Assembly (NCBI GenBank): GCA_032622095.1
Contig: CP136066.1
Location: 104,987,319 to 105,051,318 of the forward strand
Direction: 5' to 3'
Source of the DNA: Siphonodentalium dalli
Lineage: Eukaryota > Mollusca > Scaphopoda > Gadilida > Siphonodentaliidae
DNA length: 64,000 nt
Shown in pieces: positions 1 through 10,287 of the stretch (positions are counted from its first letter, which is position 1; each line of letters begins with the position of its first letter). The notes beneath the pieces were generated by a model. That model had not been told where the DNA came from. It saw only the letters and a program-made list of their open reading frames with translations, and searched no databases. The translations under genes were made by a program, and so were the position numbers.

Positions 1-819
1 AGGAAACCCTTTCGGTACACTCAACCCCAATCCAATCCAACCCAATCTATTGGGGCGATGGTTTGGGAGTTGTTGCACAATTGATTATTGCCATATAATT
101 GAAGACTAATTTCGGGCAAATGTCAGTTGTATAATATTATGGAATGACATTGTTATAGGTGTGCATGTATATAGTAAACAGTTCATGTGCTATATATATG
201 TGCATTTTAAAGGGGCGGGCGGCCTTCGTTGTAGGTTATAATTTAGAAATAACATAACAAAAGCATAATGATGATATGAATGCGATATTATTCACAAAAC
301 ACGCTTTGTGTCAGAGAAAATTCAGGTCGAGTGTTGTTTAGTTTCTCATAAAAACCGCAGTGAATTGTTCATTTGCAGGGTCACGATATTGCGTCATTTC
401 CTTATTTAGATTCGCGCTAATTGATACGTCAGTTGTAAAAAACCCTAATTTGGTGCGTCTACAACTTCCAACTCACAATACTATCATATTGTAAATTCCT
501 TATTTGGTATGTATTACGATATATATGTTAGGAGAAATACTAACTAGATTGAAAAATATTCATCTCTTTGCAAGAACAATTGTAGTATGTACGCGTTTTC
601 TGTCTGATCATTTCCCAATCATGAAGTAACGTGGATTCGCTGGATTTTGAACTGACAGCGAGTAGAATAGGTGGATTAAAATAAAATTTGGTGTGATTTG
701 AATGTGATTGTTGATGGCGCCAATAATTGTATCTTAGCCTCCTGCGGCGCAACGGAACATTTTCATTGGACGATCCGCTATAGTTCCAACTGTTTGTTCG
801 TCTATAAACAAATTGTTCT
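1..819. other. Unannotated left edge, no gene seen
   Basis: AT-rich sequence with short open frames only. I found no recognisable domain, RNA gene or transposon end here. A first globin exon (A and B helices ending in a phase-2 donor) was looked for and not found. Confidence 0.5.
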
Positions 820-975
820 GTAACATTTTTTTATGTTTGTTTACAAAGCGTACAAACGTGGCAATAACATGCGATATTTATGATTGGTATATAAGAACAA
901 CATCTGTCTATTATATAATTTGTTTTCTGTTTATGGCGGTTTTAGCGGATGTGACTATTTTAACAGCAATACCCA
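820..975 (-). repeat. Dispersed repeat, copy A (inverted)
   Basis: The reverse complement matches the two + strand copies at 2699-2925 and 3193-3427. Shared blocks in order are a GGTGGGTATNCTGT start, a TCCGTCAAAAACCGC-like block, ATAAACAGAAAG, a TTCTTATACCAATCAGAAATAT-like block, and a GTTATGTAAACAAA-type end. It has no coding potential. A further partial match (TTTATCGGCGGTTTTTAGCGG) lies near 55,706. The family is not recognised. Confidence 0.6.
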
Positions 976-1182
976 CGACGAAGACCGCCCGTATCTTTAA
1001 GTATTGGGTCGTTCGTATCTTATCACACTATATACACAGACCTACCACGAAGGCCGCCCATATCTTTAAGTATTGGGTCGTTCATATCTTATCACACTAT
1101 ATATACAGATCGACCTACCACGAAGGCCGCCCGTATATTTAAGTATTGGGTCGTTCGTATCTTATCACACTATACAGACCTC
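971..1182 (+). repeat. Tandem repeat, three copies of about 70 bp
   Basis: Three head-to-tail copies starting near 971, 1041 and 1115. Each runs from ACGAAGGCCGCCC through TTTAAGTATTGGGTCGTTC to TATCACACTATA, and they differ by a few substitutions and small indels. Open frames over this block are translations of the repeat. Confidence 0.8.
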
Positions 1183-1240
1183 TATGACTAATTGCATGAA
1201 AATTACCAGGCAAATGTGCCAGCATGCGAACATACTCCAA

Positions 1241-2277
1241 ACACCCCACAATACCCGATCGCTCACCAGAACACACCACACAATACCCGATCGCTCACCA
1301 GAACACACCCTACAATACCAGATCGCTCACCAGAACACACCCTACAATACCAGATCGCTCACCAGAACACACCCCATAATACCCGATCGCTCATTAGAAC
1401 ACACCCCACAATACCCGATCGCTCACCAGAACACACCCCATAATACCCGATCGCTCACAAGAACACACCCCACAATACCCGATCGCTCACTAGAACACAC
1501 CCCACAATACCCGATCGCTCACCAGAACACACAACACAATACCCGATCGCTCTCTATAACATCCCCCACAATACCCGATCGATCACCAGAACACCCCCCA
1601 CAATACCCGATCGCTCACTAGAACACACCCCACAATACCCGATCGCTCACCAGAACACACCCCACAATACCCGATCGCTCACTAGAACACACCCCACAAT
1701 ACCCGATCGCTCACTAGAACACACCCCACAATACCCGATCGCTCACCAGAACACACAACACAATACCCGATCGCTCTCTATAACACCCCCCCCCCACAAT
1801 ACCCGATCGCTCACCAGAACACACCCCACAATACCCGATCGCTTACAAGAACACACCCCACAATACCTGATCGCTCACCAGAACACAACCCATGCACAAT
1901 ACCCGATCATCAGAAAACACCCCACAATACCCGATTGCTCACCAGAACACACCCCACAATATACCCGATCGCTCACCAGAACAAACCCCACAATACCCGA
2001 TCGCTCAACAGAACATACGCAACAATACCGACCGCTCACCAGAACACACCCCACAATACCCGATCGCTCACCAGAACACACTCCCACAATACCCGATCGC
2101 TCACCAGAACACACCCCACAATACCCGATCGCTCACTAGAACACACCCCACAATACCCGATCGCTCACCAGAACACACCCCACAATACCCGATCGCTCAC
2201 TAGAACACATCCCACAATACCCGGTCATCAGAAAACACCCCACAATACCCGATCGCTCACCAGAACACACCCCACAT
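1241..2277 (+). repeat. 32-bp minisatellite, about 32 copies
   Basis: The monomer reads ACAATACCCGATCGCTCAC, then C/T, AGAACACACCCC, with a spacing of about 32 bases. C/T variants (CACCAG versus CACTAG) alternate irregularly. A higher-order layer is visible: the rare variant GCTCTCTATAACA appears near 1550 and again about 225 bases on (7 monomers), and the variant ATCATCAGAAAACACCCC appears near 1907 and again near 2225. As 32 is not a multiple of 3, all frames rotate through the repeat; the long Thr/Arg/Pro/His-rich frames on both strands are artefacts. Confidence 0.9.
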
Positions 2278-2698
2278 TACTGACAGGAGGAATGGATCCA
2301 GACCGGGAATCATGGAACATGATCCAGTTCTGCGTGTTGCACACTGCTAATGACATATTCGTTAGGGATCCTAGACACATATTGTACGTGTCGTTCCCTT
2401 GCCGATATTTTCCGCTTCATGGATGACAGTATTAATCTGTAATGATATTTACCGAGTGTATTGTGTTGTGTTCTATCCATATGCGTCATGAGGCAGGTTT
2501 CGTGTCTTGAAATTGATTAAGACTCTGGTTACTTCTATTTTCTCGTCCATGAATAAATTGACACGCACAGTGGCGTTGTAATTTCACACGTTCTCTGATA
2601 ACCGTGTCTTACTGGTCGTCCGTTTATGGAAACATTGCGGTGGCGTTACATGATCACACGAAAGGTCGGTGGCCCTGACCATTTCCGTTAAAGGTACG
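2278..2698. other. Unannotated interval, no gene seen
   Basis: Sequence between the minisatellite and the dispersed repeat. No tandem structure, transposon end or convincing exon was found. Confidence 0.5.
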
Positions 2699-2925
2699 GT
2701 TGGCCTTGGCGGTGGGTATCCTGTAAAAATATATCCACCCGTCAAAAACCGCCACAAACAGAAAGAACATCAAAATGTAGACAGACTTTGTCCGTATACA
2801 AATAAGAAATATCGCATAAACAGTATGTTATTGTCATTTGTTTGACCATTGTTATGTAAACAAAAGCATAAAAAGTTACTTTTCTGGTGTTTGTTTATAT
2901 TATGATGGTAAACATAAAGAGCGTT
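2699..2925 (+). repeat. Dispersed repeat, copy B
   Basis: Direct-orientation copy of the element at 3193-3427. The two align from GGCGGTGGGTAT through CGTCAAAAACCGC, AAACAGAAAGAA and GTTATGTAAACAAA to GGTAAACATAAAGA, with many substitutions, so the copies are old. Sequence after 2925 repeats AAATAAAGAGCG once more. Confidence 0.65.
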
Positions 2926-3192
2926 CTTTGTTGGTGAATTCCTGATATGGAACAAATAAAGAGCGTTTATGCCATTTTTGTGTGATTAGCCAGTAGCATT
3001 GTGCTGTCTTCTGTAACAGAATCAGGCTCTTGCTTAGGTAAAATATAATAGGTCTTTATGATAACATGCTGTTTACGCGATAGTCATGGTATATATGAAC
3101 GAAACTGTATGCATTTTAATGTTTTTCTGTTTACGGTGATTGGAACAAATAAGAATATTTTCGACACCTAAGGCCTCACGTGCCTTTAAAGA

Positions 3193-3427
3193 TATGGGCG
3201 GCGTTGGCGGTGGGTATGCTGTTGAAATAGTCAGCTCCGTCAAAAACCGCAATAAACAGAAAGAAGTATAAAATATGGACAGTTTTTGTTCTTATACCAA
3301 TCAGAAATATGGCATAAACATTGTTATTGTCAAATCTTGTTCCTTTGTTATGTAAACAAACGCAAAAAACGTTACAGAACCTGGCTTTTGTTTAGATCCG
3401 GATCTGGTAAACATAAAGAACGCCCTC
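3193..3427 (+). repeat. Dispersed repeat, copy C
   Basis: Second + strand copy of the family at 2699-2925, about 490 bases downstream of it. It is the closest of the two to the inverted copy A (both have GCTGTTRAAATAGTCA near the left end). No terminal inverted repeats or target duplication could be defined. Confidence 0.65.
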
Positions 3428-4714
3428 AAATTGTGTTATTTCATGCAACTTCCGTATGTTGAATCAAATTATCTTGGAAATCTATTTTTAGTATTGTTTT
3501 AAACGTGAACCCATTTTGTTCGAACCATTGACTATACGAAAAATTTGAAACTATATAGATGCTCATCTTAAAATTCCATAATATATAAGGGTTACATGAA
3601 ATACATCAGTGTTACACATTATAGACATCATAGTTATGTGATAGAACACGTTAAGCTCAACAATTTGTTGGCATCGCCATAAGCGATAATAATGTCATGT
3701 AATTGTATAAGGCCGCGTCGCGGCCTATCATAAATAAATTCAAAGTAGTATATGGAGTTATTTTCGAAATCACTGCATGTTTACAATCACCATGGTACAA
3801 TAAAGACGTTTGTTATATGAGAGATGCCCGTGCGGACGCGGGTAGAATGTCCACTGCCTCACTGCGATGTATAAGAATCGCCTAATGTGGGCTTTAACAT
3901 ATTTATTATCCTAAAACCATGAAACATCATTAATTGACGTACATTTATTAACGGCAATGGAGACATGTGCTGGTCTCACTTATATGTACTATCTCTCCCA
4001 GTTGTATCCGCCGCTTCGTTTCAATCTACGTATACCGGTATATTTAGGTGTTTCAGTTCCTTTCCTATTATTCCTACCTGAAATTTGTGCGTTTGTGTGG
4101 CATTATCTCTACATAATCGTATAGAGATACAGATACGCCAGTCAGATCCAAATAAATGTCTCGTTGTATTATTAGTGTGCATGTGTGGGGACGGGGGCCA
4201 GCCCCGTGTGCGCCCGGGCAGAATAGGTCCACCGCCCAACTGCGAGTGGTAAGAATCGTCTAATATATGGCACCCTGTTTGCCGTGGGGTGCATCTTGTG
4301 AGCGATGGTGTAAAGTATTGTGCCATGGCACTACGGGGGGGGGCGGCCCACGTGGGACATCGACCGGATTCCCGTAGCTCTTACGTGGACCACTTTGATC
4401 CTACATCGCTTCGAGGGTGGTTGAGCTAAACAGTCGCAATCAATCGGCTAGTCGTGCCTCTGCACTGTGTTTCAGTTTAAATCTATGTTAACAATTGTGT
4501 TGGTTCCTGATATTTGCATACCGGTACCTTTTCTTTACAGCACCGTGCACCCTAACAAAATCAAATCAATTGAACAGGACCCGAAGGCATAATAGCAAAT
4601 TATAAGGACCACTTAACCAGGGGTGTACACCTGTTCCCAGCAGCATTTCCAGCAACAACAACCAAAATTACTGCATGTATGAAACTCTTTTGAAGGAACT
4701 TTTGCATTATTTAA
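3428..4714. other. Unannotated interval with a short palindrome and a diverged repeat pair
   Basis: No exon found. Two things stand out. A perfect 15-base palindrome around one central base (GGCCGCGTCGCGGCC) lies at 3711-3725. Two diverged copies of one segment lie at about 3826-3890 and 4197-4270, sharing GCGGGYAGAAT, TCCACYGCC, ACTGCGA and TAAGAATCG.CTAAT. A nine-base poly-G tract is at about 4336. Confidence 0.4.
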
Positions 4715-5138
4715 AGATGCACAATCCGAATTAACGCTCCCAAATTACTATTTCTTTGGTTTCGGGGGTAAAAACAAAAATTCATTCGAGTCGATTAACC
4801 CACGCATCAAAGCTCAGAGTGATCAGATGTCGATGTCGAATTTGTTATTTCCAGAGATATGTAATTATTGGCGGCCTGGTAAATACCAGTCAGGCCGACG
4901 GTCTCGGACCAAATTGCGGATGAAGATGGATAACTCTAAAATCAAGTGGCTTTGGATGTTAGACATTTGACAATCCGCTCAAATTAGTTGAAAAAAAATT
5001 GATAAATAACACGTTGGGCAATTTTATACCACAGTTGACTGTGGTTAGAATTATTTCTGGGCAGCATTTAAAAAAATGTTGTTGTTGTTGTTGTTGGAAT
5101 ATGATGATACGGGGACCATCGAATCGGATTGAGTACCT
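4715..5138 (+). mobile_element. TTAA MITE, solitary copy (array family)
   Basis: Non-autonomous piggyBac-type element. TTAA at 4711-4714 is followed by a degraded left end (AGATGCACAATCCGA); the right end TCGGATTGAGTACCT is followed by TTAA at 5139-5142. The body matches the MITE that starts every array unit: GATTAACCCACGCATCAAAG, GAGTGATCAGAT, a GATGAAGATGGATAACTCT block, GTTGATAAATAACACG and a short TTG run before the right end. It carries no transposase. It lies outside the globin intron, so the family was already dispersed here. Confidence 0.8.
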
Positions 5139-5728
5139 TTAATAAAATACAAGAGAAATATCTGACAATACACATGCATATATACGCGAGGTGTGATGGC
5201 TATAAAATGATTCCAGGAAACGACTTACATAATCCTAACGCTTGATATCGAATCCGGTCCATGTTGGAATATAATATATAGGCATGTCCAGTAATAATTA
5301 CGAGTAACGTGTGTTGCCGTTTCCAAAGAAAGTCACACGTGACCATTTCGCCCACACGAACCGTATATAATATATGTATACGTGTCCAACGTGGAGCATA
5401 CGAAACTTGTAGCAAAGAAGAATAATCAAATTTTCTGATAACTGAATGAGCATCCAACGCTGCTGTAGGATACGTGGATATAGGGTCTCCACTGCGGATA
5501 TGGGGTGTCCATCTTGGAAGTTCTGTAAATGCACACTCCCCCCGGACCAGATACAAATGTCCTAGACAGGGAAGTTCCATGTGCACGCACCCACGCCCAC
5601 CAAGCGTACCGAAACTAAGGATATACGTGACTTCTGGTTTCACACAAAATGCCGATTCGCAAATCAACAAACTATTAGAACCATTTGAAATTATTTCAAG
5701 TCTGAAATTTGCAATTGAATTTGTGTCG
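5139..5728. other. Unannotated interval upstream of the hAT element
   Basis: No gene supported. A minus-strand open frame (5200-5922) runs through here but crosses the hAT terminus at 5737 and translates the element's C-rich repeats, so it is not a gene. A stretch at about 5484-5545 (GGGTCTCC, then GGTGTCCA, GCACACTCCCCCC) weakly resembles the hAT left end and may be the remains of an older related copy. Confidence 0.4.
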
Positions 5729-6095
5729 GGTATATACAGGGATGTGGCTAGAGGGTCTCCGTTGGGGGGGGGTCCAACTTGGGGAATTCCAACTGCACAC
5801 CCCCCCCCCCCTTGAGTCGGAATCACACCAACACAAATTTTTGAAAAATTCCATTTGCACCCCCCCCCCCCCCTTGAGTCGGAATCACACCAACACAACT
5901 TTTTGCATAATTCCATTTGCACCCCTCCCCTTGTACCTCATGCTCAGGCCTAATTTCCTATATATTCATAAGCCATGCTTCTATGTTCCCAGTATGAGAA
6001 CATTAAGATATTTTAACCTGAAAATTGCCCCAAAAAAAACAACTAGTGGTCTAATTCCACACAAATGCACACAGCTACCGTCAACAGACCAGGAA

Positions 6096-6129
6096 ACACC
6101 GGGCCGACCATGGTTGTTCGGCCCGGTGT
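6096..6129. repeat. Perfect 12-bp-stem hairpin inside the hAT element
   Basis: ACACCGGGCCGA, a 10-base loop (CCATGGTTGT), then the exact reverse complement TCGGCCCGGTGT. Confidence 0.85.
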
Positions 6130-6361
6130 GAGAAAATTTTGAAAACTATACAAGAAAATCGCAAATCCTAGCATCTAGACTGGCCTCAACTGAAGATTTC
6201 CTAGTGTTGGAAAGTTCAAACCTCATGCCCCCCCCCCCCTCAGGTTGGAAAATTCTTCAACTGATGACCATTTATGTCTACAAGTTTGACCAAATGTAGT
6301 AAAATATTGTTTTGCTAAACTAATTAGCAGTTTTGTATTGGCCATGTGGATGGGGCAATGA

Positions 6362-6394
6362 CACACCGGGCCGACCATGGTTCGGCCCGGTGTG
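6362..6394. repeat. Second copy of the hAT internal hairpin
   Basis: The same stem as at 6096-6129, here 13 bp (CACACCGGGCCGA / TCGGCCCGGTGTG) with a 7-base loop CCATGGT. The copies lie 266 bases apart, one per internal module, and the stem has stayed perfect while the surrounding module diverged. Confidence 0.85.
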
Positions 6395-7028
6395 CGAAAA
6401 TTTTGAAATCTGAACAAGAAAATCGCAAAATCCTAACATCTAGACTAGCCTCAAGCCTTCCTACTGTTGGAAATTTCAAACCCTACACCCCCACTTAGGT
6501 TGGAACATTTCCAACTGATGACAATTGCAATGTCAATGTTGACCAATTGTATGACAATATTGTTTTCTTAAATTAACTAGAAGTTTTTGACTGGCCACGG
6601 GGGAGGGACCAGGACACAAGCTTTCCAAGTGTTGGAAATTTCCAACCTGTCACTCCCCCTAAGGTTGGAAAATTTCCAACTGATGACCATTTCTGTCCAA
6701 ATTTTTGACCAAAAATAGGAACATATGCAAATATTGGTCGAAAAACAATAAATTCCCCCCAAATAAATTGTTTTGACCTGAAATTAGGAATTTCCAACTA
6801 TGGAAAATGTAGCCGTCTGCTGGGGGTGAGACAACCCCCCCCCCCCACACCCCTCCCCCCCCCCCTCTAGCCACATCCCTGGGTATATAGAATTTTCAAC
6901 TATTTAAAATTTTGACCAATAGTTGGGGTGGGACACCGCACCTCAACTTCCTGTCGCCATGTCCCTGCACATATAAGTCACTACGAAGTTGGCCTGTCAA
7001 TAGGCTGTCATTGTGCTTTCTTTTTCAG

Positions 7029-7254
7029 TTTATTTGACACTCATCCGAAGGTCAAGAACATTTTCCATCTATTTCGAGGCAAGACGAACGAAGAGTTGTT
7101 GTTGTCGCCGCGTTTTCGGGATCATACTTTGCGTGTGATGAACGTATTAGAAAAATGCATAGGGAGACTGGACGAGCCCGAGAAGTTCTACCTCATTATG
7201 CATGAGCTGGGAATGAGACACATAGCATACAATACGCGAATCGAGTACGTCGAT
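7029..7254 (+). CDS. Globin X / neuroglobin-like globin, internal exon (helices B/C to G6)
   Basis: Haem-binding globin exon coding for the last base of one codon plus 75 residues. The acceptor is TGCTTTCTTTTTCAG ending at 7028; the donor GTAAGT starts at 7255. It opens with LFDTHPKVKNIFHLF (C/CD region with conserved Pro and Phe). The distal histidine E7 is residue 32 (CAT 7123-7125) in SPRFRDHTLRVM, and the proximal histidine F8 is residue 64 (CAC 7219-7221) in ELGMRH. The E7-F8 spacing of 32 matches neuroglobins. The phase-2 left junction fits the ancestral B12.2 intron and the phase-0 right junction fits G7.0; no intron interrupts helix E. The frame joins 57410-57544 without a break. The wording LRVMNVLEKCIGRLD resembles globin X most, which is inference from remembered family patterns. 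An ATG upstream in frame (6928) lies in the intron and is not the start. Confidence 0.9.
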
Positions 7255-7260
7255 GTAAGT

Positions 7261-8069
7261 ACACACATTTATTGCACATCCATTCGTCGTGACTAAATTG
7301 CCAACATGCACAGTGCCGAAATATAATTTCCGCTACCGGACCACCCCCCCCCCCCCCCCCACCCACAATCCGTGCAATTTTGTTCAGGCTAACTTCTTGG
7401 GATCCACCCCCCCCCCCCCCAAGTAAATAAATCAAAATAATATGAAGCAAAATCATATCAGCTTTGTTCTTTCCAGCAATTACTATTTAGCATATTCCAA
7501 CATATTGCCAACATTTAAATACTGTTGAGTGAATATATAAAGGTATGCATTATGTATAGGGATTTCACCTATTATAACATTCATCTCACAATTCTACATA
7601 TGCAGTGATCAAGTGTGTTGGTCAATGCACTATATTATATGACATCCTAAATGGACTGCATGGGCAGTATGTCAGTGGTTGTTTGTTTGTTTATGTGTGG
7701 TCTACCAGCATACACAAAACAAAATGGTTTTGGTAATCAGTGACTGGTGTAAAAGGCTCAGAGGGCAAGATGATATTTGCAAAAATGCAAAATGTCACAT
7801 TTTATCATTCATAATGGGTTTATGTTTTATATATTTGGCCATGTATAGGACTGCTGGTACGTGCTTATTGGCTTGAATAAGTTGAATATCGACTAGTAGA
7901 AATACTGGGAAAGAATAAGGCATTGATATAGTCACTGAATAAGACATTGATATAGTCACTGCCTGAAGTACATGTGGTAGTATTGAGAACGGGATATAGG
8001 CTTTAATATCATCCAATGGATGTGCCATCGAAATGAAATGATACCAATTGTTGCGTGAAGTATCTTTAA
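7261..8069. other. Intron sequence before the array
   Basis: No exon seen. It contains poly-C tracts at about 7344 and 7407, and a 24-base direct duplication (AATAAGRCATTGATATAGTCACTG, once at about 7915 and again at 7939). Confidence 0.5.
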
Positions 8070-8396
8070 AGGTACTCAATCCGAATTAACGCTCCTAAAT
8101 TAGTATTTCTTTGGCTTCGTGGTAAAAAATATTTGATTCGAGTCGAGGAACCCACCCATCAAAGCTCAGAGTGATCAGATATGGATGTTTGTTGTTTCTC
8201 GAGATGTGCAATTAAATGTGGCCCAGAAACACGCCGTCAAACGGATGGTCTCGGACAAAATTGCGGATGCCTTATTTTTGTTGAACAAAATGTTGATAAA
8301 TAACACGTTTTGGGAAATTTGATACCATAGTTGACAGTGGTTAGCATTATTTTGTGGCAATAAATCGATTCTGATAACTAAAGCGTATTTTGAAGA

Positions 8397-8437
<41 letters not shown>

Positions 8438-9942
8438 ATCTTGATGATATGGGGACCGTCTGATCGGATTGAGTACCTTTAAAAATCAGCAAACACTAAG
8501 TGATATAATTCAAATATTTTCACTCAGAAATATCTCAATGTTGGCAAAAAGATTGGAAGCAGATATAATACCTTCGGGAACTGTTTTTATGATTTTGCTT
8601 CCAATCATGCTGTTTCGTATTACAAATCCACTGTTTTGGGTTGTATTAATATGTTGGTATATGTTAAATAGTAATTGCTAGAAAGAACGAGTTTGATCTA
8701 ATTTTGTTTCATATTGTTCCGATTTATTTACCAATTTGGAAGGGGGGGGGGGTCCCCAAAAAGATGACCTGAAAAAAAAATAGGGAACTATTTTTTGTTC
8801 GACCCTTTGTCTGCAAATTGTGTCACGATATCCTTGCTCCGAACTGAGTTTATCCTCCGGACTGGCGGAAGTCGGTTATATACAGGGCGTGACAATATTT
8901 CTTGCCGAGGTTCGTCAGGTAATACTGACTGGATCGTAAACCACGATGACGAGTCTTAGCGTGTTCTTCTGAGCGCGAAGCGGACTTGGATCTCTGACTT
9001 CAGTTGGAGATCTTACGTCATTGATGACCGTTCCTCTTCTCGTTAGCGGGAGATGGAGGAAGAGCATGCATTCTGAGTGGTTTTTTAAACAAACAAAAAT
9101 TAATATAATAAATTTTAACATCCTTTTACAGTTAGAAATTCAAAGATAAGCATGCATGCTCCACATAATTTTTCATATCAGGGCTTTCTCGCGTGAACAA
9201 CTTCTCTCACAAAAAGGGAATATCACACGATTCTTTAAAACTTCGATGAATGTATCCTTGACTTCAAATCAAAATGGGGAAATTCCGTGACTCTCTTCTT
9301 ATCGTAATGTAATCGTTGATAAATATGCTGATTGGAAAAAAAATTGCATCATAAATTTTTCCGACCTTCCAACCCCTCCCTATGTCGGATTTGTTCTACA
9401 CCCCCCCCCCCCCCCCTTGCATCTATTGGTAATAATTTTGTTTATCTTGTCTTGGTAATAATTTTGTTTATCTTGTCTTGGGACATTACAACCCGATTCC
9501 TTTTATAACGTTATTAACGACGTCAACTGTAACAGAAAATGCCTTCGCTAAATTATGGGGCATAATATATAGTCAGCATAAATCGCAAAATTGTTCCATT
9601 AAATAAAACAATATCGACCAAAATTTCAGTTTACTAAAAGCTAATATTTTCAAAGTGTGTAATAAAGACAGTTGTGCCAACATGTTAACGCTGTTGGGCT
9701 ATTTTGTCGTATCGCGAGGTAAAACTCGAACATACGGTTCTGGTTTTACCATCGTGTCACAATAAACTGGTGGAGGTTCACCCATCTGGTGTCGTTATTT
9801 ATATGTACCATACATGTATGTAATTAGCTAAAGCATGCCTCGTGGGGTACGTCTAGACGCTGGCAAATTTATCCGGCAGTATTGCAGGTAATTCATCGTA
9901 GAAGGCTGTGGTGTGCTAGGAGATAAACGACAGACAATTTAA
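8070..9942 (+). repeat. Array unit 1 (diverged left edge)
   Basis: MITE 8070-8478, with intact ends AGGTACTCAATCCGA / TCGGATTGAGTACCT between TTAA at 8066-8069 and 8479-8482. It has 13 TTG and a G11 tract. Compared with units 2-19, this spacer lacks a segment of about 153 bp just after the MITE (junction near 8492) and carries 67 bp (8848-8914) where they carry about 452 bp. It has a private 26-base duplication of GGTAATAATTTTGTTTATCT... at 9428-9481. It keeps variants seen again only in units 15, 18 and 19 (AATAAATTTTAACATCC, GCATGCTCCACAT). Confidence 0.9.
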
Positions 9943-10256
9943 AGGTATTCAATGAGATTAAACACCCCTAAACTACTATTTATTTGGCTTCGGGAGTAAA
10001 TAATATTTGATTCGAGTCGAGGAACCTACCCATCAAAGCTGGGTCTCGGTCAATATTGCGGATGAAGATGGATAACTCTAAAAACAAGTGGTAATACTGC
10101 CAAATTTCGTGAATACTTAAGTGATAATACGGCCATATTTTGTTGAACAAAATGTTGATAAATAACACTTTTTGGGAAATTTGATACCATAGTTGAGTGG
10201 TTAGCATTATTTTTTGGCAATAAATCGATTCTGATAACTAAAGCGTATTTTGAAGA

Positions 10257-10287
<31 letters not shown>

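Larger units (their letters stand above)
5729..6889. mobile_element. hAT-like non-autonomous element with 8-bp target duplication
   Basis: The element proper is 5737-6881 (1145 bp). Its ends are inverted copies of CAGGGATGTGGCTAGAGGG (19 bp), and it is bounded by a perfect 8-bp direct repeat GGTATATA at 5729-5736 and 6882-6889. The CAGGG terminus and 8-bp duplication are hAT hallmarks. There is no transposase frame. Internal structure: two C-tract/GAGTCGGAATCACACC repeats (about 62-bp spacing, 5797-5930), then about 2.5 copies of a 240-270-bp module, each with AGGTTGGAA and TTCCAACTGATGAC. Two copies carry a strong palindrome. Long poly-C tracts occur near both ends. Confidence 0.85.

Noticed and set aside
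1241-2277. CRISPR-like regular repeat spacing
   Set aside because: Repeats are directly adjacent with no unique spacers, and the sequence is eukaryotic.
1073-2426. Long open frames rich in Thr, Arg, Pro and His on both strands
   Set aside because: They are translations of the 32-bp minisatellite; all three frames are open because the monomer lacks stops in most phases.
5200-5922. 240-codon minus-strand open frame
   Set aside because: It crosses the hAT terminus and target duplication at 5729-5737 and is Gly/Cys-rich where it translates C tracts; chance frame.
6928-7028. In-frame ATG upstream of the first visible globin exon as the protein start
   Set aside because: The sequence up to 7028 shows a pyrimidine-rich acceptor at exactly the B12.2 position and no A/B helix signature, so it is intron.
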